This document shows positions 48,068 through 60,494 of a stretch of 64,000 bases of DNA, in pieces (the stretch's first letter is position 1; the number at the start of each line of letters is the position of its first letter). Under the pieces are notes generated by a model that made no database searches, was not told the DNA's origin, and saw only the letters and a program-made list of their open reading frames with translations. Source of the stretch: Toxotes chatareus (Eukaryota; Chordata; Actinopteri; Toxotidae). The translations under genes and the position numbers were made by a program. The stretch is from contig CM028895.1 of NCBI GenBank assembly GCA_016801885.1, forward strand, positions 6,224,001 through 6,288,000, written 5' to 3'.

Positions 48068-49840
48068 AGTTCAATTCAGCATGCTTTACCGGCATGAATG
48101 TCAGGTTAACAACACTGCCAGAACAATAAGGATAATACAGTTCAGAAAAAAAATGTCATTAAGTAAAATAAGTAGATAAAAAGAGCAAGAAAATGGATTT
48201 TTCAAAAAAGTAAACAACTGTTGCTTTTCACTGTCATCTTGCTCTGTGAAGTATTATCAAATCAAATTTCTCTAAGTATTCCTCTCTGGTATTTTATTAT
48301 ATTTGTCACATTTTAAAAGGAGGTGCTTCTCTGTCTCTACCTCAGCTGCTGTGCGGTGACCACAGACTCTTTCCTCTGTTGGTAGCCAGGATTTCTGGTG
48401 TTGTCCCGTCTCAGCAGTTTGACTGCGGCCACATTTGATCAGGGTCAGTAAAGAGATACTTTGCTTATTTACATTCATGGTTTGGGACCAGATCGCAATT
48501 ACGTTTGTTTTGAGTGTTGGTTTGATTTGGTCAGTGTTCCCACCAGGCATTTTTTGTTAATTTAATAATTTGATTTATTGTCATTAGCGGTTGGGAAGCA
48601 GTGTTGGTCTGAGGTTGAACAGTATTGGATGTTATTTGACTCGTATGTCTCAGCATCAGCTGACTCTTTCTGTGGGCTCAGTTCTTGGGTTTGTGGGACT
48701 TTAAATCTCAGTGCAGGTGACAGCAACACTAGGTCCTTAGCACAGAGTTGGAATTTAACTTCCTCACTGTTAAGGGTTAAGCAAGGGGTTCCACATTGTT
48801 GCAGCGGTACTGCTTGGTCATTAATATAGATTTTAAGTGGAATTGAAGACAAGCTGTTGCCGTGAAAGGCGCCTCTCCGATGAGTGAAGAGATCTGTAGT
48901 TTTGTTGCCAATTTTTACTCCACATTTATTACTGACAAACATTGGCTTAATTGTGTCATAAAGTTTACCCTCTACACTAATTTGGAGAATTGTATAATAT
49001 AATCCCTCTTGCCAAATAGAATCAAAAGCCTTTTTAAAATCAATAAAGCATGCAAGAATTTTACCCTTGTTTTTTTTCTTTGGTGTCCGTGATGATTAAT
49101 TAGTGTGTGTAGAGAAATGTGGTCAGTGGTGCGGTAATTTGGTAAAAGGCCAATTTGCCTTTACTCAGGACATTGTGTTCCGTAAGGAAGGCCAGCATCT
49201 GGGCATTGATAATGATGCAAAAAAAAAACCTTCGTCAGATTATTCTCGCACAGACGCCTCCGTAGTTCTCAGGGTCTAATTGATTTCCACTCTTATGTAT
49301 TGGGGAGAGAGGCCCCTGGCTAAAGATCTCAAGAAAGCAACCTGACGGACTGAAGAACAAGACTGAAGCAGGGCCCGTGGTACTGCTTGGATTCTGGGGC
49401 CAGTCTGTGAGCCCGTGTCTCTTGTCTGACTTTGAGGGCGCCGCTCTTTTGCTTCGGTCCTTAGCAGCTTCTTCTCCAGATTGACAAGAAGTGTGTCTCA
49501 CTGCTCCATCTCCTCTCTCATCCGATATAGCTCATGTCTGAGAGTTTCAATGGTTCTATGAAGGTGATTCATATATTTACTCAAGTGTTCAACAGCAGCT
49601 TTGGTTTTGTCTTTAAACAGTTTCATCTCCTCTTTCAGACTTGGACAGTTTGTCCTCTTTGAATTCTATTATCTCCACTTCTAGGATGGAGAGACACTCC
49701 TGAATGCACTGCACTGACACTCAGGTCCTGGGTGTGTGAGGGCTGGGTGTTTGAGTCTGATGGAGCTGTAGACACTGTTGCTACAGGCACAGAGACCTTT
49801 TTGCCACTAGGGAGAGCTTTCAGTCTATAAACCATCATAT
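48068..49840 (-). pseudogene. Dead non-LTR retrotransposon (LINE): reverse transcriptase, C-terminal region and 3' tail
   Basis: Read on the - strand, it opens with an uncertain Ser/Thr-rich part (49635-49838). Next come ASVLFFSPSGCFLEIFSQGP and LSPIHKSGNQLDPENYGGVC (49235-49440). RT motif A follows as GKILACFIDFKKAFD near 49019-49063, then YDTIKPMFVSNKCGVKIGNK. The C and D region is IYINDQAVPLQQCGTPCLTL and QLCAKDLVLLSP. The C-terminal motif EVETEKHLLLKCDKYNKI falls near 48272-48550. The catalytic YADD box has become CAKD (48733-48744), and the usual GVRQGCSLSP has become GAFHGNSLSS. There are several frameshifts, so it cannot make an active enzyme. The 3' end, near 48068, carries AACCTGACATTCATGCCGGT and AAAGCATGCTGAATTGAA, a tail I recognise from fish LINEs. 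The 5' limit is uncertain and could reach about 50150. Confidence 0.85.
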
Positions 49841-50260
49841 AACCATCACTCTGTGTGTGTTGTCGAGATTGAGTTGAATTTTGGTACAGTATCTGTACAT
49901 GGCTGTCGGATAGATTTGTTGCCAGACCTTTTTAGGTCCTAATATTGCTCATGGAGAGTGGAATGCCGAGCTTCTGTGCGATCCGTAAAGAACAGCAGGT
50001 CTGTTATAACTTCTCTGTCACCTTGCCTTTTAAAGTCTGCACTGAGAGTCTCAGGGTGGTCTTGGAGCAGCTTGCTTCAGTATTTCTTCCTCCCAGCTTC
50101 ACTGGTCATGTCCTCTGTGTGGTAGATCACCAGACTATCTAGACTCAATCCATCTGGTTGTATTTGTTTTTTTTTTTCATTTTTTCATTTCATTTTTGCA
50201 ACTGAGAAAGGTCACTGCTGTGTTCTTCACTTTCTCTATATGCAGAGATAAACTGTAAAA

Positions 50261-50293
50261 TTCTTTCTTCTTTCTTTCTTTCTTTCTTTCTTT
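50261..50293 (+). repeat. (CTTT)n microsatellite
   Basis: About eight CTTT units with a small imperfection at the start. Confidence 0.9.
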
Positions 50294-50599
50294 AAATAAA
50301 AATGTCCCCCCTCTTCAGGAATATTCTGTACTTAATCCTCCTTATTTGTTTGTTTGTTATTTTTGTTGTTGCTTCCCCTTTTAGTAGTTTTATCCTGGTC
50401 TAGGTCTGAGATTCCTCTCTTCAACTTTCTCTTTCTCTCTCAAACCAACAGTCTGTAACCTACACTTTATCAGTGGTCACTGACATATGCTGCACAAAGT
50501 GGACTTTTTGCAGCAACGGCAAGATAAGTGACGACTGTTTTTTTTTTTATTGAAAGGATTTGTTTAACTTAGCTCCAGACAAGTACACATTAACTGGAA

Positions 50600-50830
50600 T
50601 GTCGTTTCACACAGACCCTTAAACAAATGCACATGGGCCTGCTCAATACATATTAATGTGCTCCACCCTTGGCACGTTCAGCGGCAGGCAGCATTAATAT
50701 TCCCTCTGATTTCCATGCACACGGGCGTTAAAATACTGCTATTAACATCATTACCGCCATGGAAATATATCAACAAGTCATGTTGAATTAGTGTTAATGT
50801 GCCCGCTGACAGGCCGTGCTCCCCTCCGCC
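50600..50830. promoter_or_regulatory. Candidate conserved non-coding block
   Basis: A repeat-poor stretch rich in homeodomain-type cores: CATATTAATGTGC, CAGCATTAATATTC, GGGCGTTAAAATACTGCTAT, TTAACATCATTACCGCCATG and GTGTTAATGTGCCCGCTGAC. Dense TTAAT/ATTAA cores with GC-containing spacers are typical of vertebrate developmental enhancers. No alignment is available to me, so function is inference. Confidence 0.25.
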
Positions 50831-51837
50831 CGGCTGAAATGCCAGCATGCTGTTTTCTGCTCAGCCTGGCAGGAGGCCTGCTCTGGCTACCCACTCATGA
50901 CCCTCAAACACTTGCTGTTGTCAGGGAAATAGATCTGCCTTTCTGGTGCGCTAAGTTCTTTTTTTCTTTTCTTTTTTCCAAATTGGATTAATTGGAGTAA
51001 TAGGAGGTTGTCTTACCCTCCCTGCCATCCTTTTTATCTCTCACTAATTGCTCTTGCCTTCCCTGCCTCCCTCTGTCTCTCTACCACCAGACAATATTTG
51101 TGCTTGGTGTCTCTTCCCCTTTCTTCCGCTCACTCTGTCAACCTTTTACGCAAATGATCTCCAATCTCTTTGTTTTTGGGTTTTTTTTTTTTTTTTACTT
51201 CATCTAGCCATTGTTTGCTACTGAATTGACTGCTCACTTTGTGGTGGAAGCTGAGGTTTTCACACTCTGGTATTCAAAAGGGCTGCTTATCTGACTTCCT
51301 GGGCAGAGCGCTGCTGTCATTCTGCTCCTCCAGCTCTGTGCACAGTATGGTGTCACAGAGGTGTGTTAACATCCCGTTAGTCTGGAATGAAATGTGGACA
51401 CGCAGAATGAGACAGAAGGCACAACCTCGCATAGCTTCACATAATGTGCAGCACACACAAACAATGCATTGAGCCAAAACAATACACACACACATGCTGT
51501 ACATTGGTTCACAGAATGGGAAGATACTTGTTGCCATGGCGAATACATGGATGTGTGAATCAGTGTCTTAAGGTGGCATTTTCTTGTCACTAGTTAAATG
51601 CACAGAGAACCAGCTGTTCTTATTATGCTGTATTTACAAGCAATTTACATGAACATTTAATATCCTGCATTGTGTATTTCTGCAGAATCGATTAAAGCAC
51701 CTGCCAAAATATTTTGAATTTTAATGTATTTTTACCTGCAGGTGTTCTGCTCACGGCTAGATTGATCTGCATGGCTAGTGCACTTGTAAGAAATGTGTGC
51801 ATGATGTTTGGTACCCTTTGCAGATGAAACCAGTTGA

Positions 51838-51995
51838 AACCAAGATGCCTGTTTCCCCCGGTCTTTAATTTTTATGCTAAGCTAAACTAATTGGCTGCTG
51901 GCTGTGGCTCCGTAATTTCACAGACAGATACAAGAGTGATATCAACCTTCTAATCTAACTTCTCACATGAAAGTGAATGCTCATTTCCTAAAGAA
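51838..51995 (-). repeat. Dispersed teleost repeat family 4, copy C
   Basis: On the + strand: CCTGTTTCCCCCGGTCTTTA, TATGCTAAGCTAAACTAATT, GGCTGCTGGCTGTGGCTCCG and AGATACAAGAGTGATATCAA. This is the reverse complement of the central and right part of family 4. Confidence 0.75.
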
Positions 51996-53429
51996 GTCAA
52001 ACTGTTTTAGATATGTAGATTTCCTGGTTTTCTTTGCATAATCAAATGATAGTAAATTGAATATGCTTGGGTTTCAAACTACTGACTGGAAAAAGAAAAA
52101 AAAAAGAAAACAAGCACTCAAAAGATGTCACCTTGGGTTCTGGGAACTTGCCCTGGGCGTTACTATTTTCTGATATTTTGTTGACCACACAATTAGTGAG
52201 AAAATAATTGCCGCCCCAGTACCTGTAACCCTGTGCTTCAATTTGTGACAGGAAAAAACAAAACATGTAACATAACAGTGACTGTAAAAGTGAAGAAAGC
52301 CCATGATCCTGTCATGTTTCTCGTGGCTCTTACACAAGCTGTATGTTCTAACTTGGATGTGGCTTCTACAGGCACTGAGCCTTATCATTAACTAGATTAC
52401 TCAGCCAATCAGGTTAACAAGGAATTTCCCTCTGTGTGTCATCGCCAGCTAGAACAAAGTCCACACAGGAGCAGTTAAATGTTTGCATGTACGGTAACCC
52501 ACAGGAAGACACGGGAGCTTAACAGAATAATAAAATTCAAATCAGATGGATAAACCCACAGTGTCACCCCCACCCTCTTACTGCTTGGCCCTGTGTGCAC
52601 TGTATATCTGCATTGGTTCTGTGTGTCTGGAGATGGGATGGGGAAGATGTTTTATGACTTTAAAGTCCAGAAAGGGCTTTCTCTGTCTCCCTAACACACC
52701 CAGATAGTCTCACTCACTTGTAACAGCACACAGGACAAATTTATGTCCTGAGTATCCGACACTTGCTGATGGTTAAAAATGATTTATAATGGATGAGTTA
52801 TAAGATGCTTGCAGACCAGAGGCTACATAAATCCTGGAGTGGGCCATGTCACAATGCCCAGCCAAGCCTGCTCTTTCTTATTAATGGCAATTTACCCACC
52901 TTGTGTTTGATGCAGTGCGGCTCTGGCTGGCCAGTCCACTGCAGGCCGCTCCCCTCTGTACTCCGCTCAAGGTTCAACCCCCATTCCAGATGCCTGCAGC
53001 CCGGGTTGAGGGCTACACTGGCACCTGCTGGTCACTGGTGGTACCTCAGAGCAAAACGGCCTCCATCTCCATTAACCCATGCAGTGATCCTCATATTGGC
53101 GTGATGATAAAAATGTTACACAGCTAAGGGCGCACACCACAGTGGCTGCATTCATATGGTGATTTGACCATTAGCCTATGACTCTGGACAAATGGTAGCC
53201 CATTATTTAGGTGTGATGGGGGAGGGCTAAGCCTTTAAGAGTGGCTTAAAATCTCCCCTAAGACATTAAATCATGTCCTACTTTCTCTTTTCTCTCTCTG
53301 CCTTTTTTAATTTTTTTTTTTTTTTTAAACCCATCGTTGCCTTTAATGAATTACAAGACTGAGGCAGTCCGCAGAGTGGTGTCCTAGTCTGGTTATAATA
53401 CGTCTTGTTCACTCTCTCTGTCTCACTCT

Positions 53430-53460
<31 letters not shown>

Positions 53461-53620
53461 GAGCAGAGACTGGGTACTCACTCACTGTTTAAATATGGAG
53501 AATTGTATCACGATCAAGTTGCTTTATCTGCTAACTTTCCCTGCTCTTCCACCTCCCTACCCAGCACCAGCACTAGTATCTGTATTAAAATTGATAGTTG
53601 GAAGCTGAGATATTAAAGCA

Positions 53621-53680
<60 letters not shown>
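53621..53680 (+). repeat. Compound (GT)n-(GA)n microsatellite
   Basis: About nine TG units pass directly into about 21 AG units. Confidence 0.95.
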
Positions 53681-53683
<3 letters not shown>

Positions 53684-53859
53684 TGTTTGATTCCCCAACT
53701 TGTAATGTAAGTACCTAGGTAGTTCAGAGCTATTTCACCCTTGGGGCCTCTTCATCACTAAAATGTCTTTTGCACTCCCCCATTATCATCTCTCCGTGCA
53801 CTCATTTTCCCTCTCTCTTACTTACACACACACACACATGCTCTCCCTCCCACCAGGTA

Positions 53860-54230
53860 AATTAAAGATATTGGCTCTGAGGCAAAATAGTAATATCAAC
53901 ATGTCATCACGGGCGTTTTTAATAATATCAGCAGGATTATATTGACAGAGAGGATTAGATTGTTCTACATGGAAGATTATAAATCCTTGGAGGGGCTGTG
54001 GCATTGTAAGTTGCTATTAACTCTTAATGCAATCCTATCTCCCACTTAATGCATATCTCTGTCTCCTCAGAACACATTATCATACTGTAATGGCTGGTGG
54101 TTGGAGAAATCCGCTATCACCGCTGTTTCAATATGATACCACTTCATTAACGAGCTGTATTGATCTTTCCATTGGGCCATGGCGAGTCACTCTTGCAGTT
54201 TTAGTAATATAAGCTCAGGTTCAGGCCGTA
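53860..54230. promoter_or_regulatory. Candidate conserved non-coding block
   Basis: A repeat-free stretch with many AT-rich cores: TTTTTAATAATATCAGCAGG, CTATTAACTCTTAATGCAAT, CACTTAATGCATATC, TCATTAACGAGCTGTATTGA and GTAATGCATGG. It includes Oct-like ATGCAT cores. Regulatory function is inferred from composition only. Confidence 0.25.
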
Positions 54231-55899
54231 ATGCATGGATTCAGATTGCATCTTGTGTAGTTTGTTGTTTATTAATAGTAAAGGCTCATCTTACAATCCT
54301 ATTGACTACATCCCATTCATGTATTTAGAACTGCAGAATAATCACTTCGTTCTTGTCTTCACACTGACCTTCTGTTTCACTGCAGAATATTAATTCTAAC
54401 ACGTTTAATATAGTATTGATTCTCAAAAAGAGCAAAATCTTCATCTGTTTTGGTAGAAAACACTCTGCTGTAATGATGTAAACCCAAGGGCAGGTTTTCA
54501 GATTTGCTCCAAAGAAGATTTAAATAGATTCAACACCAGATTAAATGGCTTTCCAAGAAAGACATATTTTTTTCCCAGAGAGCTTTGCTACTTTAGCACA
54601 GATGCAGCTTTGGTGGTTTGGGGTTTATGGAGACATAACGAGACACCAACAGACAATTCATTTCCACGGAATTGTTGCAGTAAGGAAGTTGTCTAGTTAG
54701 TTGTCCACAGCCATCTGTATAGGGTGCACTGGCTGTGTGTGATCAGAATGCAAGCTGAGGCAGAGTCTGGTGCCTTTATTAAATAATAACACAAGGTGGT
54801 GCTCTTGTCCTCTGGAAAAGGCCATTGTCAACCTGATGCTGGTTGCATATGTATGGAGGCTGATTGTCACTTACTGGCTTTTTGATGTTTTCAGCTGTTT
54901 GTCAAAATATTTGACACTTTGACAGGCATGATAAAAGACAAAGACAGCATCCAGGGGATGAGGGAAACACAATTCATAATGCAGAAAGAATTTCTTTTTT
55001 TTTTTTTTTTTAAGTAAACAATATTCATACTTACAACAACATTGACAGGAATGGGCTTCTCCAATCTTGTGATGGTCAGAGAAGCATTCAAAATATTAAA
55101 CAATTTTAAGAAATAATGAAAAAAAAAAATACATTTAAATCTTCAATAATGAGAGTCATCCAGTGGCCTAATGTTAAGACACATATCATATAATTATAAA
55201 ATCAACTTCACTATGACCACATTTAAATTTAGCACAAGCTATAAATGGGTTGAAATATTCAGAGCATGAGACTGTACTGCTACTGAACTGTTAAAGTAAA
55301 TTTAACTGTAAACTTTGTTTTGAATCCTGACTATTTCTCTATAAAGTTAAATAGTCATGACTAAATGACTAATTATAATTAGAAAAATACATCCTTGGGT
55401 ATTATTTATGTGGAGTTTCACACCCCAAAACATCTTTCCATGGCCACATGAGCAAACAGCCCCACAACAGTCATCAAATTCCAAATCAAATGTTGCAAAA
55501 TATTGATTGTTACATGGAAATAGAATAGATGTTATTGTCATTACACAGTGAACAACGAAATCAAGGAATAAATGACTTCCCTTTTTTCCAAATGACTCTA
55601 CTTCAAACCAGCGAGATGAAAACACACAAATCTCTCATGTGAATTAACCAAATCTGTTATAACTTTGGCAGAAATCTGTGTGTTTATGTAGGACTCCATC
55701 ATTCATCATTCATAGGAAGAAGCTGATTGATAAATTAGGTTTCCAGTGCCTTTAAGTATTAAATCTAGTAAGTGTGGTATACTGATAATGATGTAATAAC
55801 TTGTGATGAAATGAAATAGTGTCAAACCAAACAAATGATCATGGTTTTCGCTTGATGTAACCTTTCTGAACCAACATGGCAGCGTTGCCTCTGATAAAG

Positions 55900-56250
55900 T
55901 CATTCCAGTGAAGAAAGTGAATACAAAGCCAATGACTATGGCAGATAAACAATATATTTTCAATACCCCAAGAAGAAAATTATTGAATGCTATGATAATA
56001 TTATCTAAGCAATACGTTGCCAATATTGCGTGAGGAGAAAGAAGGTGTTTGCTTTCTCTTCCATTAGGCGGGCAGGGCTCAATATTAGGACACAGTGCGT
56101 GATCCGTCCCAGTCGGCACAACCCTCGTTAAATCGTTTAGAAAATTGCACAGGACCGTTTTAATGTGATTAAGACACAAATTGAGCGCGCTACCCTCCTC
56201 CTCCTCATAACTCCTCTGTCTCTGGACGATGCAAATGTCAGGGATGTGTA
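55900..56250. promoter_or_regulatory. Candidate conserved non-coding block overlapping a long antisense open frame
   Basis: Repeat-free sequence with scattered CpGs inside an AT-rich area, for example AAGCAATACGTTGCCAATAT, CAATATTAGGACACAGTGCG, CGTTAAATCGTTTAGAAAAT and GTGATTAAGACACAAATTGA. CCAAT-like, TAAT-type and GTGATTAA cores recur. It might be an enhancer, an exon of a non-coding RNA, or neither. Confidence 0.25.
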
Positions 56251-56739
56251 GCTGGAGAACAGAGGGAGGGGAGATGTGGATGCTATGTGGAGATCCCCTG
56301 CATCCTTGACCCATTGAGGTGGGAGTTAGGGATGCGGAAGATCAACACTGAATCTGCAGTAAATACTTATGTGTGGTGTGTATTATTCAGCTAGGGTGTG
56401 TTGTTATGTGTGTGGAAGAGTGTGTTAGTGTGTTTTGTTTTGTTTTTTTTATTTTGGGGAGGGCAGGCAAAGCTGGAGCATCCCATCGCTGTGAGTGAAG
56501 ACACACCCCCACCCCTTCTCGCCGTGCCTCCCTCTTCCTTTCTGTGGCCCTCTGTGGTCCCCTGGCCGTCCCCAAGTCATTTCAATCTAAATGCAAATTT
56601 CATCAACCTCCCACTAAAAAGACTGATATTAGTATCAAAGCCAATGTGTTACGGCTGTGTCGTGTGGACGTGTCACTCTCAATAGCATCTCCACCGCGGA
56701 AACCTGCCAATCTCCTTCCACTACTGAGAATGGATCTCA

Positions 56740-57190
56740 GCTTTCTTTCTCTGGTTTCGTCTTTCTCTCTGTTTATGCTTCTTCTTTTTCTCACCCCCTC
56801 CCTCCTTGTCCTCTCTCTTGCATTCTGTCTCAACTGCTCTCTCTCTCTTTTTGGTTAACATCTTCCCTTTCTGGCCACTTTGATCCCTTCCGTTTTCCCT
56901 TAACTCCGCCCTCTCACATCCCCTCATATTTGGCCTCATCTAACCTTTCTTCGAGAAGCCCTCCACATAGAACCTCATTAGTCCTCCATATGTTGTGTTT
57001 CGCCTCCCCAAGCCCTCTTGCCCCTGCTCTGCACTTAGCAGCTCACTGGGACTCTGCCCATGCTTGCAGACCAGCAAGCCCAAATACGGTCAGCTCCTCT
57101 CTGCAGTCATACACATCTCTCTGTGTCTCCTTCCATTTCTCTTTCCCCTTTCCCTCTTTGAAAACGTCCACCCTCCATTTTCCTGTCCTC
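56740..57190 (+). repeat. Polypyrimidine-rich tract
   Basis: Strong C/T bias over about 450 bases. It explains open frames of up to 183 codons on the + strand that are Ser/Leu/Pro/Phe-rich, and the Arg/Glu/Lys-rich frames on the other strand. Confidence 0.7.
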
Positions 57191-57567
57191 TCTCTGTGTT
57201 TGCAGTGAGGTGAGGCGAGGTGGAGGTCCGGGATGGAGAGATGGGTGGAGCGGAGAGGGGGCTGAGAGAGGAGGCAGAGCGCCCCAGGGAGGCTGCGCTC
57301 CAGGGGTTGTTAACATGCAGGTTGCATATTTCTGAATTGCAGAGCAGCCTTATCTCGCTGTGCTGGGTCACTGAAGCACTTCCTTTCTTGCTGTGTTCGT
57401 GCTTGAGTGTGCAGTGTTTGTATATTCCTCTGCGAGTATGCTCCCATATTCATGTCTGCATTTTACAGTTTGCATGTGTTTATGTGCATGTGCCTGCATG
57501 TAAATATGTGCATATGTGTATGTAACCATGCTGGCAACAGTGGGGAATGTGAAGGATTCTCTGCCCC

Positions 57568-57586
57568 TCTCTCTCTCTCTCCCTCC

Positions 57587-57621
<35 letters not shown>

Positions 57622-57630
57622 TTTCTTTCT
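57568..57630 (+). repeat. (CT)n imperfect microsatellite
   Basis: CT units with CCC and TGT interruptions over about 60 bases, followed by CTTTCTTTCT. Confidence 0.9.
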
Positions 57631-60471
57631 CGCACTGCAGCAAGAAACACTCATCAAACTGCAACACGCATCTCGCAGAAGCCCTCAGATACAGCAGCAG
57701 CGGCAGCAGTAGCGGCAGTAGAGCCTAGGCCTCCTGTTAACACACAGACATGACACAGCGACAGCCAGCAGCTTAACACTCTGCTCCCCAGCTGGCTCTA
57801 CTCTCAGGTGGGCCACTAAGGTCTGCCAGATAAAAGCTTGCACTGCAGGGTATTAGGCGTTCTAGCCAGGGGGGGGTGACTCCCAGTGTTGTCATCATCT
57901 CCCCCTTCAATATCTGGTGTCCCTGCCCGTGTGCCTGCCTCCTGTAAGTTAAGGATTCTGGCCTATGTGTGTCCTTGGGAGGTCAGGCTCTGCTTAAGGC
58001 TGCATTGCATGCTGGGCCCATACATCTTCAACATGTACTGAGCTCTAAATGAGCCCCTCTCCTTAACATCTTTGTCACGATCGCCTCCATTTGTCACAGC
58101 GTGGCAGCAACACTATTGTCATACACGTCGCTGTCGTCATTATCCAATAATGCAGTGTCGTGCAGAGGTCAAAGTTTAGTCTGCAGATTGTGTGTGAAGG
58201 GAGGAAATTATTATGGTGGAGACTGCCCATAGCTTCTGTTGAATGCTTAATCAGTTCTGTTTCTGTGTTGACCTTAGTAAAGTGATTTTGAGAAGTATGC
58301 CTGCAATGAAGCCTTCATATTTGCATTGCGTGTACATCCTTGACCAGTAGTTTGTTAAAACAAAGAAAGTCAGTAGAGACCTTTCAGCACATGTTGCAGG
58401 TGTAGGCGTTGGACTGATCGGGACTGATCCTGACTCACTTGACATCACTTGATACTTTTTTTTTTCTGTTTATGCAGTAGTGCTCCCCAAGACCTGCGAA
58501 AAGACTTTGATGTGTGTCCCGACCCCCCATGCTGGGAATCAACGACACAGACAATAGCACAGTAAGGCTGCCGGTGTGAGGATCCATTTTCATGGATTTT
58601 CATGTGTTTTCAAATGTGTCTCCCTCCATGTGCATTCATGCATGTTTGTTTGACTGTGCGTGTGTTTAGTGTGTGCTGCACCGTTTGATGTATTTGCGTG
58701 AGGAGACCGGATGAGGAGGAACGCTGTGACCCGTCCCTGGGGTCTCTCTTCATGACTGAGTGGACTTGCACTTTGCAGATTCAGGTTCAACAACGTTGCT
58801 TATTATAGGCACACTTTAGATCTTAGCAACCAACATTGCTCTTGCCTTCGATGCAGCTCAAGGTTGAATGGAACATGTACTTGTTGAGAATATAACATGT
58901 TTGTGCTAAACTATAACATGTGCATCCTGGGTCCTTGAGGAGCACTCTACCAGAGGCAAAGCTCTCTGCTTCTGCCTCAGCTGGCTCCATTGTTGATCTC
59001 TGGCCCCTGCAAACGCATTACAGCAATATATTTGCCACATCCAGGCCAGTGTATTTTCTCAGAGGAGTCCTTTTCAGCTGCTGATATGGCTTAGCTTAAA
59101 TCCCCTGGCCCTGTGACGACACACCAACGCAAATGGGGCCAGACAGAGTGGGGTTCGGGGTTTAGAAAGCAGAGGATGAGCGAGGCTGCTAATTATTCTT
59201 GCCTCTTCTCGTTCTTGTCAAAAATAGTGATATCTTTAAATCACAAGCTTGAAATGATTAGATCTGGATTTTTTTTTTAAGTCAAAATGCACTCAGTATC
59301 TGTGTGTTCATTCATACTCACAGACAGCATTTATGCTTGCATGTTGTTGTTTGTGAACGCTGACCCTTTTAGGATTAAATATTTAAAAAGATGGCATTTG
59401 CCAGCTGTTATGTCAAATCTTTGACGCTCAATATCTCAACATTTCACCCAGATTAAAAAAAAAAAAATTAATACCGAAGCATATAAGATAAATGAGCTCA
59501 AGAAAATGTGTTTTTTGTTTTTATTAATGTCACAGTTAAGATATCCAAAAGAGGATAAAGGTGCAATCTGTGACAAAAACATCAACCCATCACCAAAATT
59601 TAAAACACAGAATTGTAACATCAATTCCAAATTGATTGCAGGGTCAAATCTAAGTACATTTCACACTTTTTTTTTTTTTTTTTTTTAGAGCTGTGAAAGT
59701 TTTTGGTTTTTTTTAATCAGTGATGTTTTCTGTGGTAAACAGGAACATATTTTCAATTGTGATTAACTGAAAAACATACAAACTGCTGATTTTCCATCAA
59801 TGTGACATTTTCAAATAAAACCAAGTATAGGATTAGGCAAATATTGAATGTTTGAAATGGCTTTTCTGCCCAGCCATGAATACAATAAATCTTTTCCTGC
59901 TGTTCTTCTCACCTCTCATATTATTCTACATTCTCTTCCACCTCAGTTTTCCCTCTTTATAGCCTTACTTTGAATGATGTGTCTTTATTGGTTGCGTGTA
60001 TTCCCTCCCCACATCTTATCTCTTCTGCATGGCTGGCTCATTTTTCAGACTGGCCTGGGTGTGAGTCAGGGCTCCTGCAGTGAAATGGGAGACCATGCAG
60101 GGGGGCACCAGGGGTGACAGCCGAGGGTCCGCGTGCAAGCTGGACAGGAAGAGAGGAGCTGGGTGTGGAGTGGACCCTCAGGGTGTTCTGGTGGTGTAGT
60201 TGTAGGAGCAGAGGATAAAAGGTGGGGGCACCTGGGCCAGGCAGAGAGGGCTAACTGCATGGTTGCTTCAGTGACTGACAGACCGGCTGGCTGATTGACA
60301 GGCTAACTGGCAGAACAAGGAGAGTGTAGGTTCACAGCTCCACACTACTGCCAGCAGGCATCAATGAGGCTCTGAGGTCCACCAAAGGCCTGGATGAGTA
60401 ATAAGTCATGTAGCGCTGGCTGCTATGGACATCCTCCTCTCCCTGCAGCACCTTAACCTGAGGGATGGAGA

Positions 60472-60494
60472 GAGGAGGAGGAGGAGGAGGAGGA
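60472..60494 (+). repeat. (GAG)n trinucleotide repeat
   Basis: About seven GAG/GGA units. Confidence 0.85.

Larger units (their letters stand above)
51996..57550. other. Intergenic region, no gene supported
   Basis: Contains poly-T runs (the longest, about 29 T, at 53432-53460), a compound GT-GA microsatellite at 53621-53680, two candidate conserved blocks (53860-54230 and 55900-56250), and a polypyrimidine stretch at 56740-57190. The 202-codon antisense frame at 55706-56314 is discussed under findings and is not called as a gene. Confidence 0.6.

Noticed and set aside
52793..53127. Overlapping open frames of 103 and 74 codons in a GC-richer patch
   Set aside because: No recognisable domain, and the frames overlap in different phases with no preferred reading. 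Likely chance in GC-rich sequence.
56657..57208. 183-codon open frame on the + strand
   Set aside because: Produced by a polypyrimidine tract. Residue composition is extreme, with several overlapping open frames on both strands.
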